Source of the DNA: Mactra quadrangularis
Taxonomy: Eukaryota > Mollusca > Bivalvia > Venerida > Mactridae
Assembly (NCBI GenBank): GCA_025267735.1
Contig: CM046294.1
Coordinates: 22,068,162-22,132,161 of the forward strand
Length of the DNA stretch: 64,000 nt
Reading direction: 5' to 3'
Each line of letters begins with the position of its first letter. Position 1 is the stretch's first letter. The notes beneath the pieces were generated by a model. It was given only the letters and a program-made list of their open reading frames with translations, was not told where the DNA came from and did not search any database. A program made the translations under genes and the position numbers. Shown here in pieces: positions 30,801 to 39,713 of this stretch.

Positions 30801-33800
30801 TTGGGCATTTGCTCTAATTATTGTAGCCTGCGTACTTGTGATCATATGTATCATTGTACCCATAGGCATCAGAAAATACAAGTAAGTGAACTGTAATCTT
30901 ATATTTTACTTCTTCAAGTATTTTCTTTTGCTGTTTTTGTCTCAGTGTGTATCGATTTATATGTTTGTAAATGAGAATAATTCTGTTGAAATTATATTTA
31001 ATTTTATGTTGACGTAAATAAAATATCAAAGTGTCTTACTAAAATCAGCGACAGTATTTGCTTCAGCTAAAGTTATGTTTAAATCGGCGAAAACTAATTA
31101 ATGACGTAAGTTTTAACAGGCGTGTGTTCGGCAGGATGCTTTTCACCTAAGATAGGGCTGTAAAGGAATATTTAGTCTCGTGTCCGTCATAACCGCTGAA
31201 TCTTCTAATATTTGTATTTATGCATGAATAATCATTTATTAGAGTTGAATATGTCTATTGCTAGAAAATTAAAATACCATTCAGCTTTAGCGTTATAGTA
31301 TTTATATGCATCTCATATTCTAAATGATTATGCCACAGATGGTAATGAATTCAGTTACAAGTGCGTATATATATTATGTATGTAAATGTTTAGTATATAT
31401 CATACACATTTTATTTTTCTTCAGGAAAGATAAATTAAAGAGTGAAAATTATGTAAGTATCTTATTTGTTCTTAAAACTAAAGTTACTATATACATGTGC
31501 GATTTAAAGTCTGCTTCCATGTCCAGCTGACTTTACAACTGTGTACGATAACCTCTGATCATTGAAATCACCTTTAAGCAGACGAGATACACAATACCCA
31601 TTTAAACCTTGGGTGGATTGAAGCCAATGTCGGTAAATTTCTTGTCAATGACATTTTCAGTGCCCCTAAAGGGACTAGAACCTGGGACCTCTTGATCTCT
31701 AAGCATGTCTCTTACCACTAGGCCAGAGCTCCTATTAATGCTAAACACCATCGTTCTATTTTATTTAGCAATTATATGATTATACATATACTTATTACAG
31801 GAAACGTCTGGGTTTTTTTTCATTTCTTATTAAGACATGATTGTGTTGATATTGGGCGCGTTGCCTTAGCATTTCGCCAGGTATCGCTAAATCATAGGAA
31901 ACGACTTGCTACAATAAATCGCTTCATTTCGCTACGTAGCGAAAGCTAGCGTAAAAAATCTTCGCTACCCGAGGGCGCTGTTACAAATCAAAATGGCTAG
32001 TATTGGCTACCTCCGCAGTAATGTTACTCCCTGTTTGTCGACAATTTGGTTTTTATGTTATTTTATGACTGACTATAGATGAATTGAAATTAATAAATAT
32101 TTGTATTTGTTCTTACAAACATATGTTTTTGCAATGATTTTATCCTTATTAAATACTTATTTAGTTTGAAATCGCCCCGAAAACATGCAATTGCAATGAG
32201 CGCAAAAACGTGTATCGGCACAGGCCGCCATCTTGGTTTGTGACGTGAAAAGCAAGCCGTTTCCTAAGAAGAAGAGCTACAATAAAGCACTTTTTCATAG
32301 CGATACGTAGCAAAATCATTAGGCAACGCGCCAATTGTCTATGCTATGAATTTTTTACATTTATATATTCACAGGAATCCTCGTCATTATCACTTAGGTC
32401 CTTGTTTGGAAAGTCACCTGTTGTTGGAGTAGCACCTATACCTAGGGTATGTGTATACTTATATCTATCCATTGTGCTTTGTAGCTAAATGTAATAATAA
32501 GTTGGAAACAAACATAAGAAAACAACTGTTTTCTGGCGGGAGTTCATTGTTTAAGGATCTATCATTTGTTGAAATTGAAAAAAAATCTATCAAGTGGGTG
32601 GGGTAACTAATCATATCAAAATATCCATAAATTCTAAATAATTTTAATTTATTTTGTAAGTGATGCATTAAGTGTATAGATGAGACAGTGAAAATATAAA
32701 GAACTCAACAAATAAGACATTTAGAAAGAAACGAAAACATTTATCCTAACCTGGAAATGGCCTTACGAACGTCGGTCCAAACACATATTTAAAGTTCTTT
32801 TTTCATAATTCCAACAGATGTAATAGAATGTCCAAATAACATTTTACAATGTCCTAGGGTGAATCACACAATAAGTGTTTCCAAAATGTAAATTTGATAA
32901 TTGATCACAACACACATGATTTTATTTTCAATTTCACACAGGAACCCGATAATTTTTTCCTTCTTATTACACACATAGAACATGCAATATGAGTAGAAAA
33001 TTGCACTGGGAACTTGTGTGTAAACTGTAATTTAAAACGTGTAATGTTTGGTAATGTTTGTGTTGAGATGAATTATCAAATTTACATTTGGGAAATACTT
33101 TTTGTGTAATTTACCCTAAGACATTGTAACATGTTACATAGACAACCTATATCAACATTTGGATTTATGAAAAAAGAACTTTAAATATGTGTTTGGATTG
33201 ACGTTCGGAAGGCTATTCTAAGGTGAGGTTAAATGTTTTCATTTCCTTCTAAATATCTTATTTGTTGATTTTTTTATTTTCGCTATCACATCTATACATT
33301 TAATGCATCACTTACAAAATATATAAAAATTATTTTAGAATTAATGGATATTTTAATAGTTTAGTCACCACACCCACTTCATAGATTTGTTTCAATTTCA
33401 AATCCCGATACACCCTTAAGAGGGTCATAAAATTCTTTGCTTATAGCTCAAATATTTTTTTTTGTTTTATATATTAATGTCTACGTTTAATAATCTTAAG
33501 TTGATATCATTAAATTCAGCATCTTATTTTTTTAATTAGACTTTGATGAGGTTTCTACACGGACTTCTAGCGTATTTAAGAATGACCTCATGATTACTCT
33601 CCATTTGTTGTTATATAGATATAGTGATATATAAATCACTGTCTTCATTAATTATTTGTGGAGTGTTGTTTTCAGAGTACAAGACCTACTTTACTCAACA
33701 TGGCCACTATGCCACCTGTAAGTATGCATTTCTGTTAATTGGATTAAACATATATTTTATCAGCCTTTATATACAGTTTTTTATCCATTTTGACTGTTGG

Positions 33801-36800
33801 TTTAATGAATTGCAACAGACACTCGATCTAATAATATTATCGACATTTAAATCCTTTTTCTGATTTGATATTCTATCAGCTTAATTAAATAGTGTTATCT
33901 CAAATGAAATCATAAAATGTTTGTTTTATATACATATTATATATTGTTCAAAGCTTTACAACTAGTTGCATAAGAGAACAAATCAACTTAAAAGATTTTG
34001 TTGATGGATATAAAACCCTTAATAAGTCATATGATAAATAAACAATTGGAAATTATATTAAAATATAGTCAATGAATTGCTATTAGATCTCACTGTTTTG
34101 AACAATATGTTCATTCTAATCGTGTACTAAATATAACATAACAAAGGACTAAAGAGTTAAATGACTAATAGTGTTTAAATAACAAAAGAAGATTGTTACC
34201 ATTATATACTTACGTATAAAATAAGATAGTCTGAAAGTCTTACAGCAATTTTATTCTCTGCATTTAGTATTAAGACAGATGGTTGCCAGAAACTAACAAT
34301 ACTATTAAAAGTACTAACTTATGCACGTTCTATTAAACTGCATTTCTTATGTTTTAGATTGAAACAAATCTTGAATGTGACACATCAGAAAATACTGAAG
34401 ATACGAAAGCGTGGCTATTTTCAAGTTATAAGGCTGAGACAAAGGTACGCATCATAACGTATTTGTACATTACAATGTAGTAGATGATAACCGGCATTAC
34501 ACAAACACTGGAAGACATTCATACTTCTAATTGAAAGAGTACAATTATGTGCTACTGACTTTATTCCTATGTTTTAGATAGTTGATCAAAAGTGATAATG
34601 TATATTCACAGTTCACGAAAGTAGTGGATATCCAGTTCCCTTGACAACCACTTTTTAGTTCGAGCAACTAACAATTTGTTTTGGGCACCAAAATTCTGCA
34701 TATGAGACATAGTGCTTGCTCTTAAAATGATCTGATCGGGCAACCACTTTCAGAAAATTATCCTAATTTTGTAGACTGTATTCAATATTTTGACTATGTA
34801 TGCTACTAACAGATTAGCCAATAAATTGTTCATAAAACATATGAACAGTTATTGACAATACTTTTTCAGAACCAAGCTACAGTAAACGATGATGAAATAC
34901 AACAATCAAAACAAGACCATATCAGTCTACCAAGTGATGAAGAAAATGTAGAAACAGAACACCAATCTGATCTTTACACGGTATGTTTAACTCATCTTAA
35001 TGGTAAAATAACGAATTTTCTAATAGTCACGTGCATTTTCACCATATAAGCATTTGAACGAGGGACTATAATATTTTCACTTGAAATTACTGTGTTGTTA
35101 TAATATGCTCCCACATTGAACAATATTGAACTATACCGAAAATAGTGCAGACAGGTTATACTTGGAGCGACTTCACATGATTTAACAGGGACTTAGATAC
35201 TCGTCATGAATATGTCAGTATATACAAAGTATTGCCTGTCATAATCACATTAGTTGTGTTTAAAAAGATTCTAGAGCACACAAAAATGACCTACTTCAAA
35301 AAAGATAATATTTTAGATCTAAGCATTTCTAAAGTCCTATATCGCCCTGTGCTTCAATCCGACGTTCCTTTCAGTAATGAGCCATTACACTAAAATACAA
35401 ACTTTGACTGATGTTTAATTCAAGCTAAAATCCGAATAGCTTGAAATATTCATGATGTGGCTGACTTGATCTTTCAAATTCAAGATAATTGGTAGCATGT
35501 TTATTTAGAAAAACCATTCGTCATTTACCAACATGCGTCCAATTTTAACTCTTAAACCCACTGAAAATATTCAACCTTCTCTAGTTGAATGTTTTAAATG
35601 TATATTAGTGTGAAAATCTGTTCGCCAATATACAAAATCAATACTAAAACTACCTCGATCAACTGTGTAGTGCTATTGGCTCTATTATACTTTCATCGTG
35701 TTGCAACAATTTGTATAGAACAGCTTATTTATATTTGTCTTTTATTATGAATATCAAACATTATAATTTACAGCTGCCCGATGATAGTAAGACCAGCATA
35801 CCGTTGTCAGTACTTAATGGGAAAAAATTCAAGCAACCAATGAAATCAAAAATGAAGGTATATTGTTCGTTAAGTATTTGCATTGTACTTATTGTTGGAA
35901 GCAATAATAAACGCACAATAATATATTTATTAATTTATACTTTGTTTTACGTCCTGTCAACACATTTGTAGGTCATTTTACGGAGTCCATCGCACCTAAC
36001 ATATCTTTCCTGGACCCTTGTCTATAACCAGTACTCACCTACCCTTTCACGAGACCGGACACGTCTCCATATACCTTACACAATAATATAACAAATCCAA
36101 GCAATGGTTACCACACAGCAACAATCTGAACTTAAGGAATACTTTTTTATATGTTTTTATTGGGTTCTTTTATTTGGCCGAAATTGTTTATGACGTGTAT
36201 AATGATATGTTCAGTGCTATGAGTTGTACATCGGCCAATTTAGTATGATTTATAAGTACAATTGTCATATCAAAATCAGATTGTACATGCTACCAACACA
36301 TTAGGTCCAGCTAACTTTGGCAAGGGAATGTGAGTGTTTAGTACTAGATAAAAGCTTAGTGAAGAGATATTGGCCTGATTAGGACTGTATGTCAAAAGAC
36401 AGCTGCATACATTTTTCAATGAAGCGAGCCAATGCGACATTATTTGCATGTATATACATGTATTTACTAGTAGTTCTATTTGCTTGTCATGTACAAACAA
36501 TTTATATGCTAACGAGTATTTTCATTTGGAAAAGTCTGATAACCTTAATGCATAATGTCCATTTCAGAGATTCAACAACTCTAACATTAGACATCCACAT
36601 CTTCCTCCTGTAAGTTAATTTTTCTTACCAAACAATTTTTTCAAATAACGCTTCATCAAACTACATGTTCATACTTGGCAGAATCTTTTATTTCTCATGT
36701 CTTTGTATTTTAGTTTAATGATGTTCAATGTTTGTGAGATCATGGGTAGAAAACAACCAATTTACTTTTTAAATTCACTTGTTTACAAATCTTCAAACTT

Positions 36801-39642
36801 TGCTCTATTATGACCAAAAAGAAATTTGACTTCCCCTTGAAATTTTGGTCTAACTAGAGGCCCTGATATTCACTTTACAGTCTTAATGCCAAAGGAACGC
36901 ACTTACTTGACATTACAACAAAGGGTTGAATAATTAGATTAAGTGGTACAAATAAGAGACTATTGCACAGCTAATTAATAACTAAGAACAGTTGTTTATA
37001 TGTTGGAGTTAGTACTGGCTTATGCCCGGAAAGTAATTTCATTTTATGACACATGTCCACCCTAACCTGTCCATAGAGGACACCTGTCCACAAAGGACAC
37101 TTTTGGATTTTCCCGTTACTGTCCTTTGTTCACAGGTTAGACTTTACATGTCACATTAGCATGCTGTGTGTCTTAATAGTCATCTTCTAAGTTTGTTCTG
37201 GTATACATAATAGGGTATAACATATACATAAGTGATAGTTTTATCTGCCATTTTAAGTCCATTATTATAGCAATTATTAATGAACTCAACTGTTTTCGTT
37301 TGGGCATTCGGATAAAACATTTGTAACGGCTGCCTGTTAAAAACATAGACTGAGGTATTACGTCTGATACTTTTCACTGTCCATGCCACAGTTTAATTAA
37401 AAATATCTCCAATATATTTATCATTTAGGTTGAAACTTCGCTCACTTACAATGAAGGTACCCGTGGTAAACAAGGAGAAAGCATGGATTGGTTATTTTCT
37501 AAGTTCAACAAAGTCAGTGTAAGTCAACTACGTTAGTTTACTGTCTAACATCGTACTAGTATATATAGGTTACTACTTGAGCATTTGAGAGGTAGTATAC
37601 ATGAAATAATACCTCACATGAGGTGAATTGCCTTAGCATATTGCTACGTATCGCTTTGTGACCTGGTACTCTTCTTACAACAATAGGAATTAGTGTGAGA
37701 CATTAAATTATGGGTACCTGGACACAGAGTTACAAACTCTAAAAAGACACATTCAGTCAATAATACCAACATGTGAAAATTTGCTGACAACATTATGACC
37801 ACTCAATGTTTTTCATGAACTATTAGTCGTGTTGAAACTTTGTGAAGACATGTGGTCAAATTATGTTATACATTTAATATTGTAGTTTTAAATTGATACT
37901 TTTTGGTTCATACTAGTACTCGACTACTCTAGTACTCTTATATTTCGTCTTTTGCCATTCACATGACCAGCACAATCTGGAACAATAAAAGCTAATGCAA
38001 ATGAGACAGCCAGATAGAATCGATACCAAACAACAATAACAAACAAATTGACTTAACTAAAGACAAATTCTTATCAAATACTGTCTGTTTCAAATGTGTA
38101 TTACTGCATACACAGACTGAGATTTAGCTTGACGACTCTGCTTTTGTTTGGAACATGTTCTAAAGATTTGAAATCTGCTGTCTTTTAAGAATGACTTTTT
38201 CTTGCTAAATACAAAGTGAACTGATGTCACGAAAGCAATGTGTACTGTTTGAATACAATAATTTGTTTCAAATCTAAATTAGTATATGTAAATTGAAAAA
38301 AGATGGACTAATCTGTCGAACAGGTGAGACAGTACATAACAGAATTCTAGAAATCGGAAATCGTTGACCTGATTAGTCACAATAAATAATGATACATTAA
38401 CGTAAATAATGTGTATCATTAAAACTTATTATATTACCAGGCTGCTGAAGGAGAACATAATTTAATAAGTAATGACCATCCTCGTCCATCTACATCTTAC
38501 CGGAATAGAAGAACAATTGACAATGATGAATTTAAGGAATTATATCAGGTTAGTAGTTTATATGTACATTTACCATCGTTTTCTGAAAAAATATTGTTCA
38601 CGTCCAGTTTTTATTTCTGCAATACAATGAGTGTCTTTATTAGATGATTAGATGACTTTATCGTCGAAATGTATGCTTACTTGAAACAATATTTCTTTCA
38701 AGAATATATAGTTTTCCAATGTTTCCAGTTCTTGTTGTATTTAATTTTTATATTCATGATCCAACTGCATTTTCTCTATGTTTTTGACGCTGTTTCGCTT
38801 GTGACTTTGTTACTTTTGGTTTACAATAGTTGTGCATGTAAAATTTTAGTGAAGATAAGTAATAGAAACGCAAGGGTGCTTTCAAATATAAAGGATAGCA
38901 TTGATGGTTTATGTTAGGTCAGAATTTGTTACAAAAATATCCATTTAAATATTGAAATTAATCATGATAAATTTCTTACACAGAATGAGATGGGTACCAA
39001 CACAGATGATGAATCAGATGTTAGGTCACCATATTTGGTTGGAGGAGTGGTAAGTACGTTTTAGATAATATTGTGTGCGTATGTATATTGTGTAGATTGT
39101 TCATATGCTTCACTATTGGCTACAATTTGTGTCTCAGCACTTCTCTTAAACAACTTGTGATTTTTAGCTCCTGTTCTTGATTAGTAATAACTATAACTCC
39201 TTTATAACTTCATATATACAATTATGCTGTTTCTTGGACAAGTCTAGCGCGAACTGAAGCACGAAATGAAGCAGCCGGAGTGTACAATTTTTTTTAATTA
39301 AAAGTGGGACTGGTCTTCAGTTATTATAATATTTTGTACTGCATAAACATTTTAATCAGTAATCAGAACCTCCTTTTTGTTTCTCACCAACTTCGATTAC
39401 AAACTACTTCTTAAGCCATATCTTTATCATAAAGACAAGTGAATGGTAATATAATTATAAAATACCGACAATATTAAGCCTCTAACGTCGAATATGAACA
39501 AGCAGAGGAATAGGACATTGTAAGAATTACCTAAAACTCATGTACTAATTTGTATTTATACAAAAGACTTATAGTAACATGTATATTTATCACATTATGG
39601 TATAATATATTTCAGGAAAATGAAGATGAATATGAGGCTTAA
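505..39642 (+). CDS. Giant single-pass membrane protein with FN3-like repeats (3' part, 54 exons)
   Basis: Seen: 54 GT/AG-bounded exons that join in frame into 2918 codons plus TAA at 39640-39642 (8757 nt, divisible by three). The N-terminus is outside the window. Layout in residues of this partial protein: FN3-like repeats about 1-1510, a Cys-rich non-FN3 segment about 1455-1815, further FN3-like units to about 2120, a basic RKRRKR site at 2124-2129, Asp-rich cadherin-like modules about 2275-2500, EGF-like modules about 2560-2635, a transmembrane helix about 2638-2663, then a tail of about 255 residues. Recurrent motifs are DPESGI, AIGTTPGG and VDTTPP. Inference: a cell-surface adhesion or receptor protein with an extracellular N-terminus, cleaved into two chains. 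I do not recognise a named orthologue. Each exon could shift slightly if another nearby splice site is used, and symmetric exons could have been missed. Confidence 0.85.
1434..1835. mobile_element. Inverted-repeat element (MITE-like), about 400 bp
   Basis: The left end CTTAACAAAACTTCTAAGTAC is mirrored at the right end, and homology of the two arms continues imperfectly for about 75 bases. TA dinucleotides flank the ends, as in Tc1/mariner-type elements. No ORF. It sits in an intron of the receptor-like gene. Confidence 0.6.
2414..2625 (+). mobile_element. tRNA-derived SINE (family A), copy 1
   Basis: The head has a tRNA-like A box (GTGGCCAAGCGGGTACGA) and a B-box-like GGTTAGAATCC. The 3' part (GATTGATCTAAGTTGT...) recurs at 52612-52740. 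It lies in an intron, so the open frame running into it is not coding. Confidence 0.6.
4363..7797 (+). CDS. Exons 6-11: FN3-like repeats
   Basis: Exons 4363-4519, 5239-5436, 5980-6198, 6591-6750, 7180-7427 and 7667-7797. All have GT donors and AG acceptors and compatible phases. Exon 6 contains NDPESGITNVKLAVGTTP, the clearest copy of the repeat core. Exon 7 supplies the NGAGLESIMAIST strand. Exon 8 has WAIGTTPGGEDILPY, and exon 9 ends with VDNTSPMV. Exon 10 is divergent, with SVGTYPYSQDL in place of the usual IGTTPGG. Exon 11 has LDMTSPNAG. The domain boundary thus falls at the recurrent Asp-x-Thr-x-Pro linker, as in FN3 tandem arrays. The long introns after exons 6, 7 and 9 show only AT-rich sequence and a short palindrome near 5850-5915. 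Confidence 0.85.
8180..12601 (+). CDS. Exons 12-19: FN3-like repeats
   Basis: Exons 8180-8333, 8676-8891, 9799-9892, 10115-10232, 10501-10649, 11056-11189, 11427-11699 and 12329-12601. Exon 12 carries CDWFGFTDDESI. Exon 13 has VDDTPPVSG. Exons 14 and 15 together form one core: SDPESDIVE is split by an intron in phase 2 and resumes as YQIAIGTTPGGG. Exon 14 must end at 9892 because the genomic frame runs straight into a TAG. Exon 18 and exon 19 are both 273 nt and both phase 1/1, so each is a symmetric unit. Exon 19 has YYMVAIGTDRRFP and a YYFTVRGYS strand. A tandem repeat ends within 20 bases of the exon 19 acceptor. A 460-base interspersed repeat occupies the intron before exon 14. Confidence 0.85.
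9100..9560. repeat. Interspersed-repeat-like block
   Basis: A block in the intron before exon 14 that contains its own internal near-repeat (ATATATATGTGCCTTATTATCAATCACATCTCATGTG and ATATATGTTCTTTATCATCAACCACATCTCATGTG begin two similar halves) and ends in a GTCGAGCATGCTGTC / GACAGCTC palindrome. Class not assigned. Confidence 0.4.
10769..10904. mobile_element. MITE of the GCTACGTATCGCT family, copy 1
   Basis: The left arm reads GCATATTACTACGTATTGC, then TGCCCTTGTACCC; the right arm reads GGGTACCAGGGGGAGCAAAGCG then ACGTAGCGATATACTTAGGCA. The arms are inverted copies. No ORF. Confidence 0.55.
12055..12312. repeat. Tandem repeat, about 60-bp unit, about four copies
   Basis: Units of the form TTGATTTTAAGTATTAAGGGA-ATGATAAAAAATGTTTGAAT-TATTTTTACACA repeat with small differences. 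The array runs up to 16 bases before the exon 19 acceptor. Confidence 0.75.
13548..16285 (+). CDS. Exons 20-24: divergent FN3-like repeats
   Basis: Exons 13548-13696, 14121-14262, 14742-14845, 15086-15298 and 16111-16285. The first unit is divergent (VTVRWDGYTSEVDILLYYVAIS) and lacks the DPESGI motif. Exon 22 has the closing strand GVDKAGECNMTYHKFIVDIT and the linker NPSTGYI. Exon 23 begins a new unit with TVKWDEFVDYESGIDVYDL. Exon 24 has AINKAGLKSHGVTSPIVYDN, then SVPTGGHV, and leads into the non-FN3 segment. Splice phases are compatible throughout (1/0, 0/1, 1/0, 0/0, 0/1). Introns of this block are AT-rich; a degenerate repeat around 15590-15890 was not classified. Confidence 0.83.
16572..22041 (+). 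CDS. Exons 25-30: Cys-rich, non-FN3 extracellular segment
   Basis: Exons 16572-16843, 17693-17842, 19938-20094, 20686-20831, 21113-21418 and 21891-22041. Nearly all junctions are phase 0. The repeat motifs of the flanking blocks disappear. Exons 25-26 read as a beta-rich segment (RWYLDIRSLNIKL, then GGLYEIWIQSAGGEGNAV). Cysteines then cluster: NSCTCC at the end of exon 26, DCTCNCTEY opening exon 27, and CIPCTDVCSKYNCDESC in exon 30. Exon 29 includes a GIGTSP remnant. The GGLYE-IWIQSAGGEGNAV part resembles the look of concanavalin/GH16-type sandwich folds, but this is a guess and no catalytic motif was recognised. The block may be a ligand-binding insert in the FN3 array. Confidence 0.8.
16873..17176 (-). 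mobile_element. tRNA-derived SINE (family B), full-length copy
   Basis: On the minus strand it reads GCCCGCCCGGCTAGCTCAG (A box) then GTAGGTTCGATCC (B box), a unique body, and an ending CCTATACAATGTGTTG...GTTAAACAAAAC. About 304 bp. It starts about 30 bases after the donor of exon 25. Confidence 0.75.
18557..19771. mobile_element. Non-autonomous TIR element, about 1.2 kb, with an internal duplication
   Basis: Ends TTGACCTTACGCCAGAAT and ATTCTGGCGTAAGGTCAA are perfect 18-bp inverted repeats. Inside, two diverged direct copies of about 290 bases begin with CACCCCTTAACTTTTT (18950 and 19308). No ORF. Target-site duplication unclear. It fills most of the 2.1-kb intron between exons 26 and 27. 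Confidence 0.7.
21563..21670 (+). mobile_element. SINE family B, internally deleted copy
   Basis: Has the same tRNA head (CGCCCGGCTAGCTCAGTCG, GTAGGTTCGATT) joined directly to the same tail (CCTATACAATGTTTTGCGAC...GTTAAACCCAACAAAAA). The middle of the full-length element is absent. It is flanked by a diverged direct duplication of about 70 bp. Confidence 0.7.
22536..25673 (+). CDS. Exons 31-34: FN3-like units ending in a furin-type site
   Basis: Exons 22536-22738, 23702-23888, 24450-24620 and 25251-25673. Exon 31 has IDITPPIFDEE. Exon 32 resumes the standard repeat (EYQWAIGTYVGGVDL and YYIRVKCINEAGL). Exon 33 has TEPPDVETF and a Gly/Thr-rich stretch. Exon 34, the longest exon at 423 nt, contains FCIGSSKDKIDDIIP and ends shortly after VDRKRRKRSIT. 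RKRRKR (25613-25630) fits the R-x-K/R-R rule for proprotein convertases and would separate a long FN3 chain from a membrane-anchored chain. The site is within an otherwise ordinary acidic/polar stretch, so it should be exposed; cleavage itself is inference. Confidence 0.85.
25613..25630 (+). other. Furin-type cleavage site RKRRKR in the ectodomain
   Basis: Six consecutive basic codons (AGA AAG AGG CGG AAA AGA) followed by Ser-Ile in exon 34. The motif satisfies R-x-R/K-R twice. Position is about 510 residues N-terminal to the membrane, so cleavage would leave a membrane-bound stalk with cadherin-like and EGF modules. Confidence 0.75.
26244..30375 (+). CDS. Exons 35-42: membrane-proximal domains, cadherin-like, start of EGF
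   Basis: Exons 26244-26394, 26704-26846, 27155-27246, 27619-27784, 28134-28251, 28617-28827, 29629-29811 and 30174-30375. Exons 38-40 hold a cadherin-like/VCBS-like beta sandwich: VLDEDSDAATFNLNGFDEDGDEV, then GTLKVTPC, FTILLSD and a NDPPSI linker. The acidic DEDGDEV pattern is typical of calcium-binding repeats of that kind. Exon 41 starts a second related module (VVYDIDGPQNLAL). Exon 42 ends with CVNNGLCK, the first half of an EGF-like domain that continues in exon 43. A second dibasic stretch (ERRLSKR) straddles the exon 35/36 junction but does not fit the furin rule as well. Several N-x-T/S sequons are present. Confidence 0.85.
30578..30881 (+). CDS. Exon 43: EGF-like modules and transmembrane helix
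   Basis: Phase 1/2 exon of 304 nt. It completes one EGF-like domain (CQCTSAWQGQYC) and continues into a second that opens with DVNECESSPCNEYQECKN, the start of a calcium-binding EGF. That second domain is abbreviated: after GGFECYC the chain goes to EDFLCEMG and straight into the membrane. The helix (LAAWAFALIIVACVLVIICI and onward, about 30793-30870) is followed by the stop-transfer residues RKYKKDK completed in the next exon. This fixes the topology: everything N-terminal is extracellular. Confidence 0.92.
31425..39642 (+). CDS. Exons 44-54: cytoplasmic tail made of small exons
   Basis: Exons 31425-31452, 32375-32446, 33676-33717, 34358-34444, 34870-34980, 35774-35857, 36568-36609, 37429-37518, 38441-38548, 38984-39049 and 39616-39642 (TAA). 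From exon 45 on, all are multiples of three with phase 0 at both ends. The tail is polar and acidic with repeated short motifs: RSLFGKS (exon 45), AWLFSSYKAE (exon 47), DWLFSKFNKV (exon 51). Exons 46-49 (42, 87, 111, 84 nt) and 50-53 (42, 90, 108, 66 nt) look like two copies of a four-exon cassette: both first exons end in PP, both second exons start I/V-E-T and hold the WLFS motif. The chain ends in ENEDEYEA. No kinase, phosphatase or other catalytic domain is present. The tail is likely a binding scaffold. Confidence 0.88.
31525..31731 (-). mobile_element. tRNA-derived SINE (family C)
   Basis: Minus strand: CTGGCCTAGTGGTAAGAG (A box) and CCCAGGTTCTAGTCCC (B box), then an unrelated body of about 140 bases. 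The tRNA-like head cannot fold into a complete tRNA. The far boundary is approximate. Confidence 0.5.
31854..32332. mobile_element. TIR element, about 480 bp, related to the GCTACGTATCGCT family
   Basis: Ends are GGCGCGTTGCCTTAGCAT and its mirror ATGATTTTGC...GGCAACGCGCC, with arms of about 35 bp at roughly 75% identity by eye. The inner arm carries the same GTATCGCT word as the smaller MITEs. Interior is unusually GC-rich with CGCTACGTAGCG palindromes. Flanks share ATTG. Confidence 0.6.
32566..33405. mobile_element. Large imperfect palindrome / foldback element
   Basis: A left arm of about 340 bp (32566-32905) is mirrored by a right arm (about 33065-33405) around a spacer of about 160 bp. 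Matching landmarks: TGAAATTGAAA / TTTCAATTTCA, AAGTGGGTGGG / CCCACTT, GTAAGTGATGCATTAA / TTAATGCATCACTTAC, CAAACACATATTTAAAGTTC / GAACTTTAAATATGTGTTTG. No ORF. Confidence 0.75.
37047..37153. mobile_element. Short inverted-repeat element
   Basis: TGACACATGTCCACCCTAACCTG is mirrored by CAGGTTAGACTTTACATGTCA, and AAAGGACA by TGTCCTTT inside. About 107 bp. Confidence 0.5.
37621..37730. mobile_element. MITE of the GCTACGTATCGCT family, copy 2 (right end truncated)
   Basis: Reads AATTGCCTTAGCATATTGCT then ACGTATCGCTTTGTGACCTGGTAC, and later GGGTACCTGG. The outer part of the right arm is missing. Confidence 0.5.
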
Positions 39643-39713
39643 ATACTACACACAGTTTTAATATTAGTGACTTTTCTTTATTCTATTATCAGTGCATTAA
39701 TTTACATAAAACA

